From: Rhodobacteraceae bacterium UBA6273
Lineage (GTDB): Bacteria > Pseudomonadota > Alphaproteobacteria > Rhodobacterales > Rhodobacteraceae
Length of the DNA stretch: 31,420 bases
Assembly: GCA_002440625.1 (NCBI GenBank)
Contig: DJUV01000226.1
Span: forward strand, 1-31,420
Direction of reading: 5' to 3'
This document shows positions 1 through 8,574 of the stretch, piece after piece. The notes beneath the pieces were generated by a model. It ran no database searches and was not told where the DNA came from. It saw only the letters and a program-made list of their open reading frames with translations. How positions within the stretch are numbered: position 1 is the first letter of the stretch; each line of letters begins with the position of its first letter. Position numbers and translations under genes: made by a program.

Positions 1-427
1 CCATCGGGATGAGGACGATCTGGAACGGGATGAAGCAGGAGAAGAGCATCAGCGCAAAGACCAGCCGGTCGCCCTTGAACCGCCACTTGGTCAGGACATA
101 GCCATTGAGCGCGCCGAGGATGGTCGAAATTGCCACGGCCGGCACGACCATCATGAAGGAGTTGAGGAAGTAGGGCTTCAGGCCCGTCGCCTGGACCCCG
201 ATCTGCGCCTTGGACCACGCTTGCCGCCAGGGCTCGAATGTCCATTCCGCCGGGGTCGCCAGCATGTTGCCGCCGCGGATTTCCTCAAGCGGTTTCAGCG
301 AGTTCACCAGCATGACCCAAAGCGGCAGCATGTAGTAGACCGCGAAGATGATGAGAACGACATGGATGATGATGCGCGTGAACGTGTTGCCACGGATCGC
401 GACATCCTGACTGACACCGCCGCTCAT
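1..427 (-). CDS. Carbohydrate ABC transporter permease, MalG-type (partial, 3' end outside window)
   Basis: Inner-membrane permease subunit of a CUT1-family sugar importer. The visible 142 residues begin MSGGVSQDVAIRG, followed by a hydrophobic segment (about residues 17-40) with the family-typical YMLPLWVMLVNSLKP stretch. A second hydrophobic region (SFMMVVPAVAISTILGALNGY) and a third (LVFALMLFSCFIPFQIVLIPM) follow. The EAA loop that contacts the ATPase would lie beyond the window edge. The ATG overlaps the TGA of the upstream permease by four bases (ATGA), so the two are probably translationally coupled. It is the second permease of the operon; the ATPase gene is not in the window. The sugar cannot be told from this part. 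Confidence 0.9.
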   Translation of the reverse strand, partial: MSGGVSQDVAIRGNTFTRIIIHVVLIIFAVYYMLPLWVMLVNSLKPLEEIRGGNMLATPAEWTFEPWRQAWSKAQIGVQATGLKPYFLNSFMMVVPAVAISTILGALNGYVLTKWRFKGDRLVFALMLFSCFIPFQIVLIPM

Positions 428-1299
428 CGCTGGCCCCCCTTGGAAAGCTCGCTGTAGACGTAGGGCACGATGATCGCGAAGATCATCATCAGCATGATGA
501 CCGATGAGGCAGCACCAATGCCAAGCTGGTTGCGGGTGAAGGTGTAGGAATACATGAAGGTCGCGGGCATTTCCGTCGCCCGGCCCGGACCGCCGCCGGT
601 CATTGCGATGACAAGGTCATAGACCTTGATCGCAAGGTGCATGAGCACGACAAAGGCCGACAGGAACACCGGGCGCATCATCGGGATGATGATCCGCGAA
701 TAGATGCGGACGCCGGTTGCGCCGTCGATCTGGGCGGCCTTGATGATCTCGTTGTCGACGCCCCGAAGACCGGCAAGGAACATGGCCATGACGAAGCCCG
801 AGGATTGCCAGACAGCGGCGATGACAAGGGTGTAGATCGCGAAACCGCTGTCCTTGATCCAGGTGAAGCTGAAGCTTGCCCAACCCCACTGTTGCATGAT
901 GCTTTCAAGCCCGATGCCGGGGTCTAGGAACCATTTCCAGGCGGTGCCGGTGACGATGAAGCTCAGCGCCATGGGGTAAAGGTAGATCGGGCGCAGGAGT
1001 CCCTCGGCCCGGATCTTCTGGTCAAGAAGGATCGCGACAAGCAGCCCCACCGCCGAACAGACGAGGATGTAGAGTGTGGCAAAGATGGCGAGGTTCTTCA
1101 GCGCGGTCTGCCAGTTCGGCAGCGAGAAGAGCTGGACGTAGTTCTTGAAGCCGACGAAGTCGAACCTGGCCATCATCTTGCTGTCGGTGAAGGACAAGAC
1201 GCCGGTATAGACGATGAAGCCGTAGACGAAGAGCAGGATTACCAGAAAGCTCGGCGCAAGCACGAGCCTTGGCAGCCATTGCTGCAGGCGGTCGATCAT
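424..1299 (-). CDS. Carbohydrate ABC transporter permease, MalF-type
   Basis: First permease of the CUT1 sugar importer, 291 residues, usual family length. It has about six hydrophobic segments (first at residues 12-34). The EAA loop at about residues 187-210 reads KAAQIDGATGVRIYSRIIIP and matches the ATPase-contact consensus, with the conserved G at the expected place. I chose the ATG giving MIDRLQQWLP because GGGAGGA lies just upstream; the reading frame continues further 5' only through intergenic hairpin DNA. It lies downstream of the binding-protein gene and overlaps the next permease by four bases. The substrate is probably a glucose-like or glucoside sugar by analogy with its binding protein, which is an inference. 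Confidence 0.92.
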   Translation of the reverse strand: MIDRLQQWLPRLVLAPSFLVILLFVYGFIVYTGVLSFTDSKMMARFDFVGFKNYVQLFSLPNWQTALKNLAIFATLYILVCSAVGLLVAILLDQKIRAEGLLRPIYLYPMALSFIVTGTAWKWFLDPGIGLESIMQQWGWASFSFTWIKDSGFAIYTLVIAAVWQSSGFVMAMFLAGLRGVDNEIIKAAQIDGATGVRIYSRIIIPMMRPVFLSAFVVLMHLAIKVYDLVIAMTGGGPGRATEMPATFMYSYTFTRNQLGIGAASSVIMLMMIFAIIVPYVYSELSKGGQR

Positions 1300-1325
1300 T
1301 TCCCCGTTCCTCCCGAGAGGGGTGG

Positions 1326-1380
1326 GCCGGCCCCCGTCGCGGGGGCCGGCTAGGCTGCGGGTCCGGGAGCGGGACCCGCA
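1326..1380 (-). other. Two consecutive hairpins between binding-protein and permease genes
   Basis: The first dyad has perfect 11-bp arms (1326-1336 and 1340-1350, GCCGGCCCCCG) with a 3-nt loop. The second has perfect 9-bp arms (1356-1364 and 1372-1380, TGCGGGTCC) with a 7-nt loop. No T-run follows on the minus strand, so they do not look like complete intrinsic terminators. Such structures after a periplasmic binding-protein gene commonly protect its 3' end or attenuate readthrough, letting the binding protein exceed the permeases. That role is inferred from position. Confidence 0.7.
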
Positions 1381-1390
1381 GGAAGGCCGG

Positions 1391-2647
1391 TTACTGCGCC
1401 CCGGCAACCGCCGTGGCGAGTTCCTTGGCGGCAGTCGCGGCATCGTATTCGCCGTTGAACTGAGCGGTCACGACGTCATAGAGCGCGTTTTTCACCGCCG
1501 CAGGTGCCGCATGGCCATGCGCCATCGAGCCATAGAGCGTGCCGGCAGTGTTGGCTTCGGCAAGGTCCGCCATGCCCTTCTTGCCGCAATCGTCGAAGGC
1601 GTCGTTCGGCACGTCGGTCCGTGCCGGGACCGAACCCTTGACCACGTTGAAGGCCGACTGGAAGGTCGGGTTCATCACCGAGGAGGCCATCTTGGCCTGG
1701 GCGGCCTTGGCTTCTTCGGCAGTGACATTGAACATGGCGAACTGATCGGAGTTGAACGTCACCGAGCCTTGCGTGCCGGGGAAGCGGATGCAGACGAAAT
1801 CGGTGCCCGGCACCTTGCCGGCCTTGAGGAATTCGCCCTTGGCCCAGTCGCCCATCATCTGCATGCCGGCTTCGCCGTTGATGACCATGGCCGAGGCGAG
1901 GTTCCAGTCGCGGCCCGAGAAGTTGTCATCGACGTAGGAACGGAGCTTGGTCATGCGATTGAAGACTTCGACCATCTCCGGGCTGTCGAGCGCGGCGGGG
2001 TCGAGGTCGATCATCGCCTTCTTGTAGAAGTCGCCGCCCATGGAAAGGACGACCGCGTCGAAAATCGTCGCGTCCTGCCAGGGCTGGCCGCCATGAGCGA
2101 GCGGCGTGATGCCGTTTTCCTTCATCTTGTCGAGCATGGCGACCAGTTCGTCCCATGTCTCAGGCGCCTTGCCGCCAGCCGCGTCCAGCGCCGCCTTGTT
2201 GATCCAGACCCAGTTGGTGGAGTGGACGTTGACCGGCGCCGCAACCCAGTGGCCGTCGTATTTGGAGAAGTTCTGGAGCGCGGCCGGAACCACCGCATCC
2301 CAACCCTCGGCCGTCGCGACATCGTCGAGGTTGCCAAGCGCGCCTTCGGCGGCCCAGTCCTTGATGTCGAAGCCGAGCATCTGCACGGCGGTCGGCGGGT
2401 TGCCGGCGGTGACGCGGGCGCGAAGCGCGGTCATGGCAGCCTCGCCGCCGCCACCCGCGACCGGCATGTCGAGCCATTCGACGCCCTGCTTGGCGAGGTC
2501 TTCCTTCAGGACGTTGAGCGCTGCTGCCTCACCGCCCGAGGTCCACCAGTGCAACACTTCGACCTGTTCGGCGGCATAGCCCACCGAGGTTGTGCTCATG
2601 AGTGCGGCGAAAGCGCCGCCAAAAGCGATCTTGCGAACGAAAGCCAT
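1391..2647 (-). CDS. Sugar ABC transporter substrate-binding protein, glucose/mannose (GtsA-like) type
   Basis: Periplasmic solute-binding protein (COG1653 family), 418 residues. It has a Sec signal peptide (residues 1-25/26, basic MAFVRK start, hydrophobic core, cleavage near GYAA/EQ). The mature start [14 protein letters not shown] is typical of the glucose/mannose-binding GtsA group. Other supporting stretches are [17 protein letters not shown] and [20 protein letters not shown]. The chosen ATG has GGGAGGAAAAT immediately upstream; the frame stays open further 5' but only through the promoter and the antisense of the regulator. It heads the minus-strand operon with two permeases and is divergent from a LacI-family regulator. 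Glucose or a glucoside is my guess at the ligand; an alpha-glucoside system is the main alternative. Confidence 0.92.
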   Translation of the reverse strand: MAFVRKIAFGGAFAALMSTTSVGYAAEQVEVLHWWTSGGEAAALNVLKEDLAKQGVEWLDMPVAGGGGEAAMTALRARVTAGNPPTAVQMLGFDIKDWAAEGALGNLDDVATAEGWDAVVPAALQNFSKYDGHWVAAPVNVHSTNWVWINKAALDAAGGKAPETWDELVAMLDKMKENGITPLAHGGQPWQDATIFDAVVLSMGGDFYKKAMIDLDPAALDSPEMVEVFNRMTKLRSYVDDNFSGRDWNLASAMVINGEAGMQMMGDWAKGEFLKAGKVPGTDFVCIRFPGTQGSVTFNSDQFAMFNVTAEEAKAAQAKMASSVMNPTFQSAFNVVKGSVPARTDVPNDAFDDCGKKGMADLAEANTAGTLYGSMAHGHAAPAAVKNALYDVVTAQFNGEYDAATAAKELATAVAGAQ

Positions 2648-2675
2648 ATTTTCCTCCCGTATGTTATGGCGTTTT

Positions 2676-2726
2676 AAAACGTTACAAAATCTTACTTCAC
2701 CCATCAAGCAAAATTTAGAACGTTTC
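2676..2726. promoter_or_regulatory. Divergent sugar promoter with two AACGTT operator-like boxes
   Basis: The 171-bp gap between the binding protein and the LacI regulator is AT-richer than its surroundings. It contains AAAACGTTAC (2676-2685, inside the 12-bp palindrome CGTTTTAAAACG at 2670-2681) and AGAACGTTTC (2717-2726). The AACGTT cores are 41 bp apart, close to four helical turns. CG-centred palindromes of this kind are typical LacI-family operators. A weak minus-strand promoter, TTGATG-N17-TAACGT (2707 down to 2679), would have its -10 inside the proximal box and its -35 next to the distal box, a layout suited to repression with looping. The assignment is inferred. Confidence 0.5.
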
Positions 2727-2818
2727 ATTGAAGTTTTTGTCGGGTCGGGTATAGCTTGGGAACAAGAAGGCGGACCGGCATTTTCTGCCTCGTTTTCAAC
2801 GAACCGGGAGGAGGCCGC

Positions 2819-3841
2819 TTGTCGGTCGATGAGAGCCACGGCAGAGGCGGGGCGGCGGTCAGACCGACACTGCGGACACTTGCCGCCGAAACGGGCTTCG
2901 CCGTCGCCACGGTGAGTCGAGCGCTCGCCAACGATCCGAAGATCGCCGAATCGACGCGGGAGACGGTGGCAGCGGCGGCGCAGAGGCTCGGCTATGTGCC
3001 CGACCGGGCGGCGCAGCGTCTCAGGACCGGGCGCACCAAGGTCATCAGCCTGATGCTCGATCCGCACCACGAGATCCTCGGCTTCACCAATCACCTGATC
3101 GAAGGGCTGACCGGGGCAATGGCCGGCTCGGGCTATCATCTGACGGTGTTTCCCCAGACCGTCGGCGGCGACACGCTGGCGCCGATCCAGCATGTCGTGC
3201 GCAACAACCTTGCCGACGGCGTGATCTTCTCCCGGACGCGCAATGACGATCTGCGGGTGCGCTTTCTTCTCGAACGCGGCTTTCCCTTCGCGAGCCACGG
3301 CCGGACGAGGGTGCCGGGGCGGCACCCTTTCGTTGATTTCGACAATGACGCCTTCGCCTATGCCGCCACTATACGGCTGGCCGACAAGGGTGCGAAAAGC
3401 GTCTGCCTGATTTCGCCTCCCGAACCCTATACCTTCGCGGGCCATCTGCGCGCGGGCGTCCGGCGCGCCGCGGCGGAACGCGGGATGACGGTGACGATCC
3501 CCGAACACCTGTCGATCGATTCACCACCGGAGCAGATCGGCGCCTGGGCGGAAGGCCTCGACCCGGTGCCGGATGGCTTCGTCTTTCCCGGTGAGGTGTC
3601 GTACCTCGCCACCACCGCCGGACTCAGGCGGCGCGGGCTTGAGCATGGGCGCGATTACCATGCCGTCATCAAGGTCTCATCGAGCCTCCTGAGCCTTGTT
3701 GACCCCGGGCTCGACCAGATCTTCGAGGATATCCGCCAAGCCGGGCGGCTTCTCGGTGAAACTATCCTGGATGCGGTGGGCGCGGAAAAGGGCGCGATGC
3801 CTGAAGGCGTCATCTACGCGCCGGAGATTCGCTTCAGATAG
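2819..3841 (+). CDS. LacI-family transcriptional regulator (AglR-like)
   Basis: DNA-binding regulator, 340 residues, normal LacI-family length. The N-terminal helix-turn-helix runs at about residues 15-38 ([20 protein letters not shown]), followed by hinge-helix features ([18 protein letters not shown]). The periplasmic-binding-protein-like effector domain begins at [10 protein letters not shown] chose the TTG at 2819 because GGGAGGAGG lies 4-12 bases upstream and no ATG or GTG gives a sensible length; an in-frame ATG at 2756 would add an unconserved 21-residue tail. It is divergent from the sugar ABC operon and very probably controls it. Sequence style recalls the AglR group of alphaproteobacteria, but I cannot settle the inducer. 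Confidence 0.9.
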   Translation: MSVDESHGRGGAAVRPTLRTLAAETGFAVATVSRALANDPKIAESTRETVAAAAQRLGYVPDRAAQRLRTGRTKVISLMLDPHHEILGFTNHLIEGLTGAMAGSGYHLTVFPQTVGGDTLAPIQHVVRNNLADGVIFSRTRNDDLRVRFLLERGFPFASHGRTRVPGRHPFVDFDNDAFAYAATIRLADKGAKSVCLISPPEPYTFAGHLRAGVRRAAAERGMTVTIPEHLSIDSPPEQIGAWAEGLDPVPDGFVFPGEVSYLATTAGLRRRGLEHGRDYHAVIKVSSSLLSLVDPGLDQIFEDIRQAGRLLGETILDAVGAEKGAMPEGVIYAPEIRFR

Positions 3842-3852
3842 CGTTGAGCCTG

Positions 3853-4564
3853 TCAGGGCAGGCGGGTGGTCACAAACGCCGTTGCCGGGATCTCCTGCTG
3901 CCAGATCGGCGTGCCGTCCGGACCACGCAAGGTTGCCTCCAGCGTTTCGAATGTCAGCTTGTCCGGGGCCAGCGCAAGCGTCGCACAAACCGAACCCAAA
4001 CGAACCGGAAAGTTGGCGATGCGGAAATCCCAGTCGAAGCTGGACTTTTGCCTGTCATCGCGGAAAGCGACCAGCAGCGCGGGGTCGCCTCTGTCCGTGG
4101 CGAGGCAGGTCGGCCCGACATGCAGGATGATATTGGGTCCGAGGCAGAACCTCTCACCAGCCGTCCCGCTCAGAGAGGCGCATTTCAGGTCTTGGGCGAA
4201 GGGCTTGAAAGCCTCGAGGCAGACATAGGCGATGCCGTCATGCATGAAGGCGGACCCGCTGGCGGGAAAGGCCGGGCAGGCTCTCGGACTCGCGGGCAAC
4301 GAGGCGGTGTAGTCGGGAAGATTGTAAAGCTCCCGGAAGATGCCGATCGACGGATTGCCGCCGTGGAAGCTCGACCAGCTTGCGATCCCGCCCCTCAACC
4401 GCGGTCCAGAGCGGCGAGGCGCCGGTCAGGTGGCGCCAGTCGTCGGAATGGTAGCCGTCGTTCAGGACGCCCCATCCAGTCACGACGAGATAGAGGCAAA
4501 GCGCGATCAGCAGGCCCTGTTTCGGCGTCACCCCCCACGCGGCCCGCAACAGGCCGCCGCTCAC
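3853..4564 (-). pseudogene. Broken membrane-protein gene beside gtrB-like glycosyltransferase (frameshifted, possibly internally deleted)
   Basis: Reading starts at GTG 4564, overlapping the glycosyltransferase stop as GTGA. It gives MSGGLLRAAW, one membrane helix (LLIALCLYLVVTGWGVL) and then NDGYHSDDWRHLTGASPLW. Near 4386-4395, in a G-rich run, the sensible frame shifts by one base. It continues as ASWSSFHGGNPSIGIFREL and a cysteine-containing soluble domain to the TGA at 3853. Removing one G in CGGGATC joins the two frames. The composite is about 236 residues. The DDW start after the first helix resembles multi-spanning O-antigen glucosyltransferases (GtrII type), which are much longer, so the membrane core may also be deleted. 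Alternatives are a simple frameshift in a single-helix periplasmic protein, or a sequencing error. Confidence 0.6.
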
Positions 4565-5565
4565 ACGCGCTCTCCCGCACGCGCCGGTACGACGACGGCC
4601 CTGAGATCGGGCGGATCAATGCCGAGGACGCTTTCGACGATGTAGAGCGGGCGCTGCTTGGCCTCGCTGTACATGCGGCCGAGATACTCGCCGATGATGC
4701 CAAGGACGACAAGCTGCACGCCGCCCATGAAGATGACCGCCACCATGAGCGAGGCATAGCCGGGCATGTCCACCCCGGAAATCATTGTCCGCAACACCAG
4801 GTAGGCGCCGTAAAGCATGGCGATCAAGGCGAAAACCAGGCCGGAATAGCCGGCGATGCGAAGCGGCACCGTGGAATAGCCGGTGATCCCGTCCAGCGCG
4901 AAGTTCCAGAGTTTCCAGTAGTTGAACTTCGACTGGCCCGCCGCCCGTTCCGGTCTCCGGTAAGCGACAGAGGTTTGGCGGAAGCCAACCCAGGAGAAGA
5001 GCCCCTTCATGAAGCGGTTGCGTTCGCGGAAAAGCCTCAAGGCCTCGACGACGCGGCGATCCATCAGGCGGAAGTCGCCGGCATTCGGCGGGATCTGCAC
5101 GTTTGAGACCTTGCCGAGCAGGGTATAGAAGATCGCCGCCGTTGTCCGCTTCATCCAGCTGTCGTTATCGCGCGCCTCGCGCACGGCATAGACGACGTCG
5201 TATCCCTCGCGCCAGAGCTTCAGGAAATCCGCGATCAGTTCGGGCGGGTCCTGCAGATCGGCATCGAGCGGGACGACCGCTTCGCCGCTGGCGAAGTCGA
5301 GGCCGGCCGTCAGCGCCAGTTCCTTGCCGAAGTTGCGGGCGAGGTGGATCACCTTGATCCGGCCATCGGCGGCATGGGCGGCGTTGAGAATCTCCGCGGT
5401 GCGGTCGCGGCTGCCGTCGTTGACGCAGACGATCTCATAGCTGACGCCAAGCCCGCCCAGAACCGTGCGCAGCCGGTCGAAGAAGATGTGCAGCACATCC
5501 TCTTCGTTATAGGCGGCGACCACGATGCTGAGATCGGGCCGCGACGAGGCGGCGGCGCCCGTCAC
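4561..5565 (-). CDS. GtrB/ArnC-like polyprenyl-phosphate glycosyltransferase (GT2)
   Basis: Membrane-anchored family 2 glycosyltransferase, 334 residues, of the type that transfers a hexose from a UDP-sugar to undecaprenyl phosphate on the cytoplasmic face. It shows LSIVVAAYNEEDVL (12-25), CVNDGSRDRTAEIL (47-60), the metal-binding DAD with LQDPPEL (101-110), GDFRLMDRRVVEAL (163-176) and RNRFMKGLFSWVGF (182-195). Two C-terminal membrane helices lie at about 238-260 and 272-296, as in GtrB. The GTG start is forced by an in-frame TGA three codons upstream. The downstream gene overlaps by four bases but is broken, so any lipid-linked sugar made here may lack its original transferase. No gtrA flippase gene is adjacent. 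Confidence 0.9.
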   Translation of the reverse strand: MTGAAASSRPDLSIVVAAYNEEDVLHIFFDRLRTVLGGLGVSYEIVCVNDGSRDRTAEILNAAHAADGRIKVIHLARNFGKELALTAGLDFASGEAVVPLDADLQDPPELIADFLKLWREGYDVVYAVREARDNDSWMKRTTAAIFYTLLGKVSNVQIPPNAGDFRLMDRRVVEALRLFRERNRFMKGLFSWVGFRQTSVAYRRPERAAGQSKFNYWKLWNFALDGITGYSTVPLRIAGYSGLVFALIAMLYGAYLVLRTMISGVDMPGYASLMVAVIFMGGVQLVVLGIIGEYLGRMYSEAKQRPLYIVESVLGIDPPDLRAVVVPARAGERV

Positions 5566-5929
5566 GCGCGTTCAAGCCCCGTGCGGGCAGGCTGGCGCGA
5601 GAAGGGTAAGGTCTTGGACATGAAAGGCCTTTTGCAGCAGAGTCGGCGGCAAGATAGCCGCTTTTCGGCGGTCGTGCAGCAGTTTCCGGCACTTTCCCGT
5701 CCGAAGTACCACTCTGACCGCCATGCCGTGATCGTCTGGCGGTCAGGTGCCGGCCCGCAGCTTCGCGGAATGCGGCGCGCGGGGATTCCGCCAGACTGCG
5801 TCGGCGCTTTTTCGGTTCCGGTTCACTGCGCCTCTTGGCGGCGCGATCCGAATGTGCACCCTGATCTTGCGCAGGCCCGGCATCCACATCCCGTGCTATG
5901 GATGAGCTGCCCCGGAAAAGGACAGAACG
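5566..5929. other. 364-bp intergenic region with one perfect 10-bp dyad
   Basis: This lies between the divergent glycosyltransferase and xylitol dehydrogenase genes. No frame here has convincing coding character. The notable element is a perfect inverted repeat, CTGACCGCCA (5714-5723) and TGGCGGTCAG (5737-5746), separated by 13 bases. It has no T-run on either strand, so it is more likely an operator or a relic of rearrangement than a terminator. It sits about 185-215 bp upstream of the dehydrogenase start. I see no clear sigma70 promoter. Confidence 0.6.
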
Positions 5930-6982
5930 ATGAAATCGCTGGTACTCGAAAAGAAGGACGAACTGTCGCTGAGGGACTTTCCCGCCATTGACCGGGTGGA
6001 GGAAAGGCTCGGGGCGCGCGATGTGCGGATCAGGCTCCATACCGTCGGCATCTGCGGGTCGGACGTGCATTACTATACCCATGGCCGCATCGGCCCCTTC
6101 GTGGTGAACGAGCCGATGATCCTTGGCCATGAGGCCTCCGGCACGGTGATCGAGACCGGAGCCGAAGTGACGACGCTCAAGGTCGGCGACCGGGTCTGCA
6201 TGGAGCCGGGCATACCCGATCCGAATTCGAAGGCCACACGGCTCGGGATGTACAACATCGACCCCGCCGTGCGCTTCTGGGCGACGCCGCCGGTCCACGG
6301 CATCCTGCGTCCAACTTGCGTCCACCCCGAGGCCTTCACCTTCAAGCTTCCCGACAACGTGAGCTTCGCCGAAGCCGCAATGGTGGAACCGCTCGCGGTG
6401 GGCGTCCATGCCGCGACCAAGGCGCGGGTCAAGCCCGGCGACATCGGCGTCGTCCTTGGCGCCGGGCCGATCGGCCTTGTCACCGCGCTTGCGGCCCTCG
6501 CCGCCGGATGCGCGCGGGTCTATGTCGGCGACCTCGCGCCGAAAAAGCTCGAGATCGCCGAAAGCCTGAGCTCCGCGATCATCGGCGTCAATGTCGCCAG
6601 GGAGAACCTTGTCGAACGGGTGAAGCGCGATACCGATGGCTGGGGCGCCGACGTGGTCTTCGAGGCGACAGGATCGCCCCGCGCTGCCGCCGGGGTTTTC
6701 GAACCTTTGGCGCCCGGTGGCTGCGTCGTGATGATCGGCGGCCAGCCCGACCCGATTTCCTATGACGCGGGCGCTGCCATGGTGCGCGAGGCGCGGGTCG
6801 AGAACATCTTCCGCTACGCCCATGTCTTTCCGCGCTGCGTGGCGATGCTCAACTCCGGCGCCATCGACGTGAAGCCGCTCATCACCCGGACCTTCGATTT
6901 CGACGACAGCGTGCGCGCCTTCGAGATCGCCGCCTCGGCCTCGCCGGCCGATGTGAAGATGCAGATCGTCTTGCCGCAGTAG
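5930..6982 (+). CDS. xdh: Xylitol dehydrogenase (D-xylulose reductase), zinc-dependent MDR family
   Basis: Oxidises xylitol, and probably related polyols, to D-xylulose with NAD. It has 350 residues. The catalytic zinc ligands are visible: C42 in [11 protein letters not shown]67-E68 in GHEASG and E153 in MVEPLAVG. The nucleotide fold has GAGPIG at 177-182 and an acidic D201 at the end of the second strand, favouring NAD over NADP. The segment where many relatives carry four structural-zinc cysteines (residues 91-111, [21 protein letters not shown] region) has none, so this enzyme should hold only the catalytic zinc. GGACAG precedes the ATG. It is followed 102 bp later by xylulokinase, which would phosphorylate its product. 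Sorbitol dehydrogenase is the alternative name. Confidence 0.88.
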   Translation: MKSLVLEKKDELSLRDFPAIDRVEERLGARDVRIRLHTVGICGSDVHYYTHGRIGPFVVNEPMILGHEASGTVIETGAEVTTLKVGDRVCMEPGIPDPNSKATRLGMYNIDPAVRFWATPPVHGILRPTCVHPEAFTFKLPDNVSFAEAAMVEPLAVGVHAATKARVKPGDIGVVLGAGPIGLVTALAALAAGCARVYVGDLAPKKLEIAESLSSAIIGVNVARENLVERVKRDTDGWGADVVFEATGSPRAAAGVFEPLAPGGCVVMIGGQPDPISYDAGAAMVREARVENIFRYAHVFPRCVAMLNSGAIDVKPLITRTFDFDDSVRAFEIAASASPADVKMQIVLPQ

Positions 6983-7084
6983 GGGACGGCAGGCCGGAGA
7001 CGAATGGCGCATCTGGACATGCGGCCCTTCTGCGGCGAGGCTCCGCTAGGGCCGCTGCGCGCAGGACAATCGAAAGGGTAAGGG

Positions 7085-8536
7085 ATGAGCTTTCTCGGCA
7101 TTGATCTCGGGACGTCGGGGCTGCGGGCGCTTCTGGTGGACGATGCCGGCGCGCCCATCGGCGCGACCGAGCGGCATTATGAGGCGGCGCATCCGAAATC
7201 TGGCTGGTCGGAGCAGGATCCCGCCGACTGGATCGCCGCACTTGAAGGCGCGGTGGCGGTTTTGAAGGCCGCGCATCCCGAATTTGCCGCGCTGAAGGGC
7301 GTCGGCATCGCCGGCCACATGCATGGCGCAACGCTTCTTGATGCCGAGGACAGGGTGATCCGGCCCTGCATCCTCTGGAACGACACCCGGTCCCATACCG
7401 AGGCGGCGGTACTTGATGCGACCGAAAGGGTCCGCGACCTTTCCGGCAACATCGTCTTTCCCGGCTTCACAGCGCCGAAGCTCGAATGGGTCAGGACGCA
7501 TGAGCCGCAGAATTTCGAGAGGATCGCCAAGGTCCTGCTGCCCGCCGCTTACCTCAACCTCTACCTGACCGGCGATCATGTCGCCGACATGTCGGACAGC
7601 GCAGGCACCTCATGGCTCGATGTCGGTCGGCGGGAGTGGTCGGGTTACCTCTTGGAGAAGGGCCACATGCGCCGTGACCAGATGCCGAGGCTGGTCGAAG
7701 GCTCGGCTCGGGCCGGGACGCTACGGGCCGACCTCGCGCGGGGCTGGGGCGTCGGCAGCGATGTCGCCGTCGCCGGCGGGGCAGGGGACAATGCAGCGGC
7801 CGCCTGCGGCATTGGCACGATGGATGAAGGCCAGGGTTTCGTCTCGCTCGGCACCTCTGGCGTGATCCTCGCGGCGCGGCGGGGCTACAGCCCGGCGCCG
7901 GCAACGGCGGTCCATACCTTCTGCCATGCAGTGCCTGACCGCTGGTATCAGATGGGCGTGATGCTGTCGGCGACGGACAGTCTGAACTGGCTGTCACGCA
8001 TCACCGGCGAAAAGCCGGCAGCACTGACGACGGCGCTGGGCGAAGATCTTGCCGCGCCGGGCGGCGTGCGGTTCCTGCCGTACCTGTCGGGTGAACGCAC
8101 ACCGCACAACGATGCGGCGATCCGCGGCGCCTTCACCGGGCTTGGCGCCGACACAAGGCGCGAAGATCTGACCCGCGCCGTGCTGGAGGGCGTGGCCTTC
8201 GGGCTGCGCGACAGTTTCGAGGCGCTGAACGCGACCGGCGCGAAGTTGGAGAGCCTCATCGCCATCGGCGGCGGCACCGGCTCGCGCTACTGGCTGAAGC
8301 TCATCGCCACGGTACTCGGCGTGCCGCTGAGGCTGCCGGCAGCAGGAGAGTTCGGCGCCGCCCTGGGTGCGGCGAGGCTGGGAATCTGCGCCGCGACCGG
8401 CGCCGACCCAAAGACGGTGATGACGATGCCCGACCTCGGTACGGCCATTGCCGCCGACGCAAACCAGAGGTCCGCCTATGACGACGCCTTCACCCGCTTC
8501 CGCGCGGCCTATCCGGCGATCAAGGCGGCACAGTAG
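7085..8536 (+). CDS. xylB: Xylulokinase
   Basis: FGGY-family kinase, 483 residues, converting D-xylulose to D-xylulose 5-phosphate for the pentose phosphate pathway. The N-terminal phosphate-binding motif is GIDLGTSGLRALLVD (5-19). Substrate-site stretches are GIAGHMHGATLLD (74-86) and LWNDTRSHTE (97-106). The presumed catalytic aspartate is D235 in GGAGDNAAAACGIG. The second ATPase domain carries FLPYLSGERTPHNDAAIRG and IGGGTGSRYWLKLIA. The ATG is preceded by GAAAGGGTAAGGG. With the upstream dehydrogenase it forms a two-step polyol route. No xylose isomerase gene is adjacent, so the module looks built for xylitol or another polyol rather than xylose. Confidence 0.93.
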   Translation: MSFLGIDLGTSGLRALLVDDAGAPIGATERHYEAAHPKSGWSEQDPADWIAALEGAVAVLKAAHPEFAALKGVGIAGHMHGATLLDAEDRVIRPCILWNDTRSHTEAAVLDATERVRDLSGNIVFPGFTAPKLEWVRTHEPQNFERIAKVLLPAAYLNLYLTGDHVADMSDSAGTSWLDVGRREWSGYLLEKGHMRRDQMPRLVEGSARAGTLRADLARGWGVGSDVAVAGGAGDNAAAACGIGTMDEGQGFVSLGTSGVILAARRGYSPAPATAVHTFCHAVPDRWYQMGVMLSATDSLNWLSRITGEKPAALTTALGEDLAAPGGVRFLPYLSGERTPHNDAAIRGAFTGLGADTRREDLTRAVLEGVAFGLRDSFEALNATGAKLESLIAIGGGTGSRYWLKLIATVLGVPLRLPAAGEFGAALGAARLGICAATGADPKTVMTMPDLGTAIAADANQRSAYDDAFTRFRAAYPAIKAAQ

Positions 8537-8574
8537 GGCTGCATACACCCGTCCGGGCCATGTCGGAGGAGACT

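Noticed and set aside
2648..3508. Possible 287-codon N-terminal extension of the sugar-binding protein
   Set aside because: The extension is antisense to the LacI regulator and would bury the signal peptide and ribosome site that define the start at 2647.
5646..5665. GCGGC-AAGATA-GCCGC followed by TTTT, resembling a plus-strand terminator
   Set aside because: No plus-strand gene lies upstream to be terminated, and the stem is only five base pairs.
5507..7012. 501-codon open frame on the minus strand
   Set aside because: It is antisense to the clear xylitol dehydrogenase gene, rich in His, Arg and Asp as expected of a GC-rich shadow frame, and shows no family motif.
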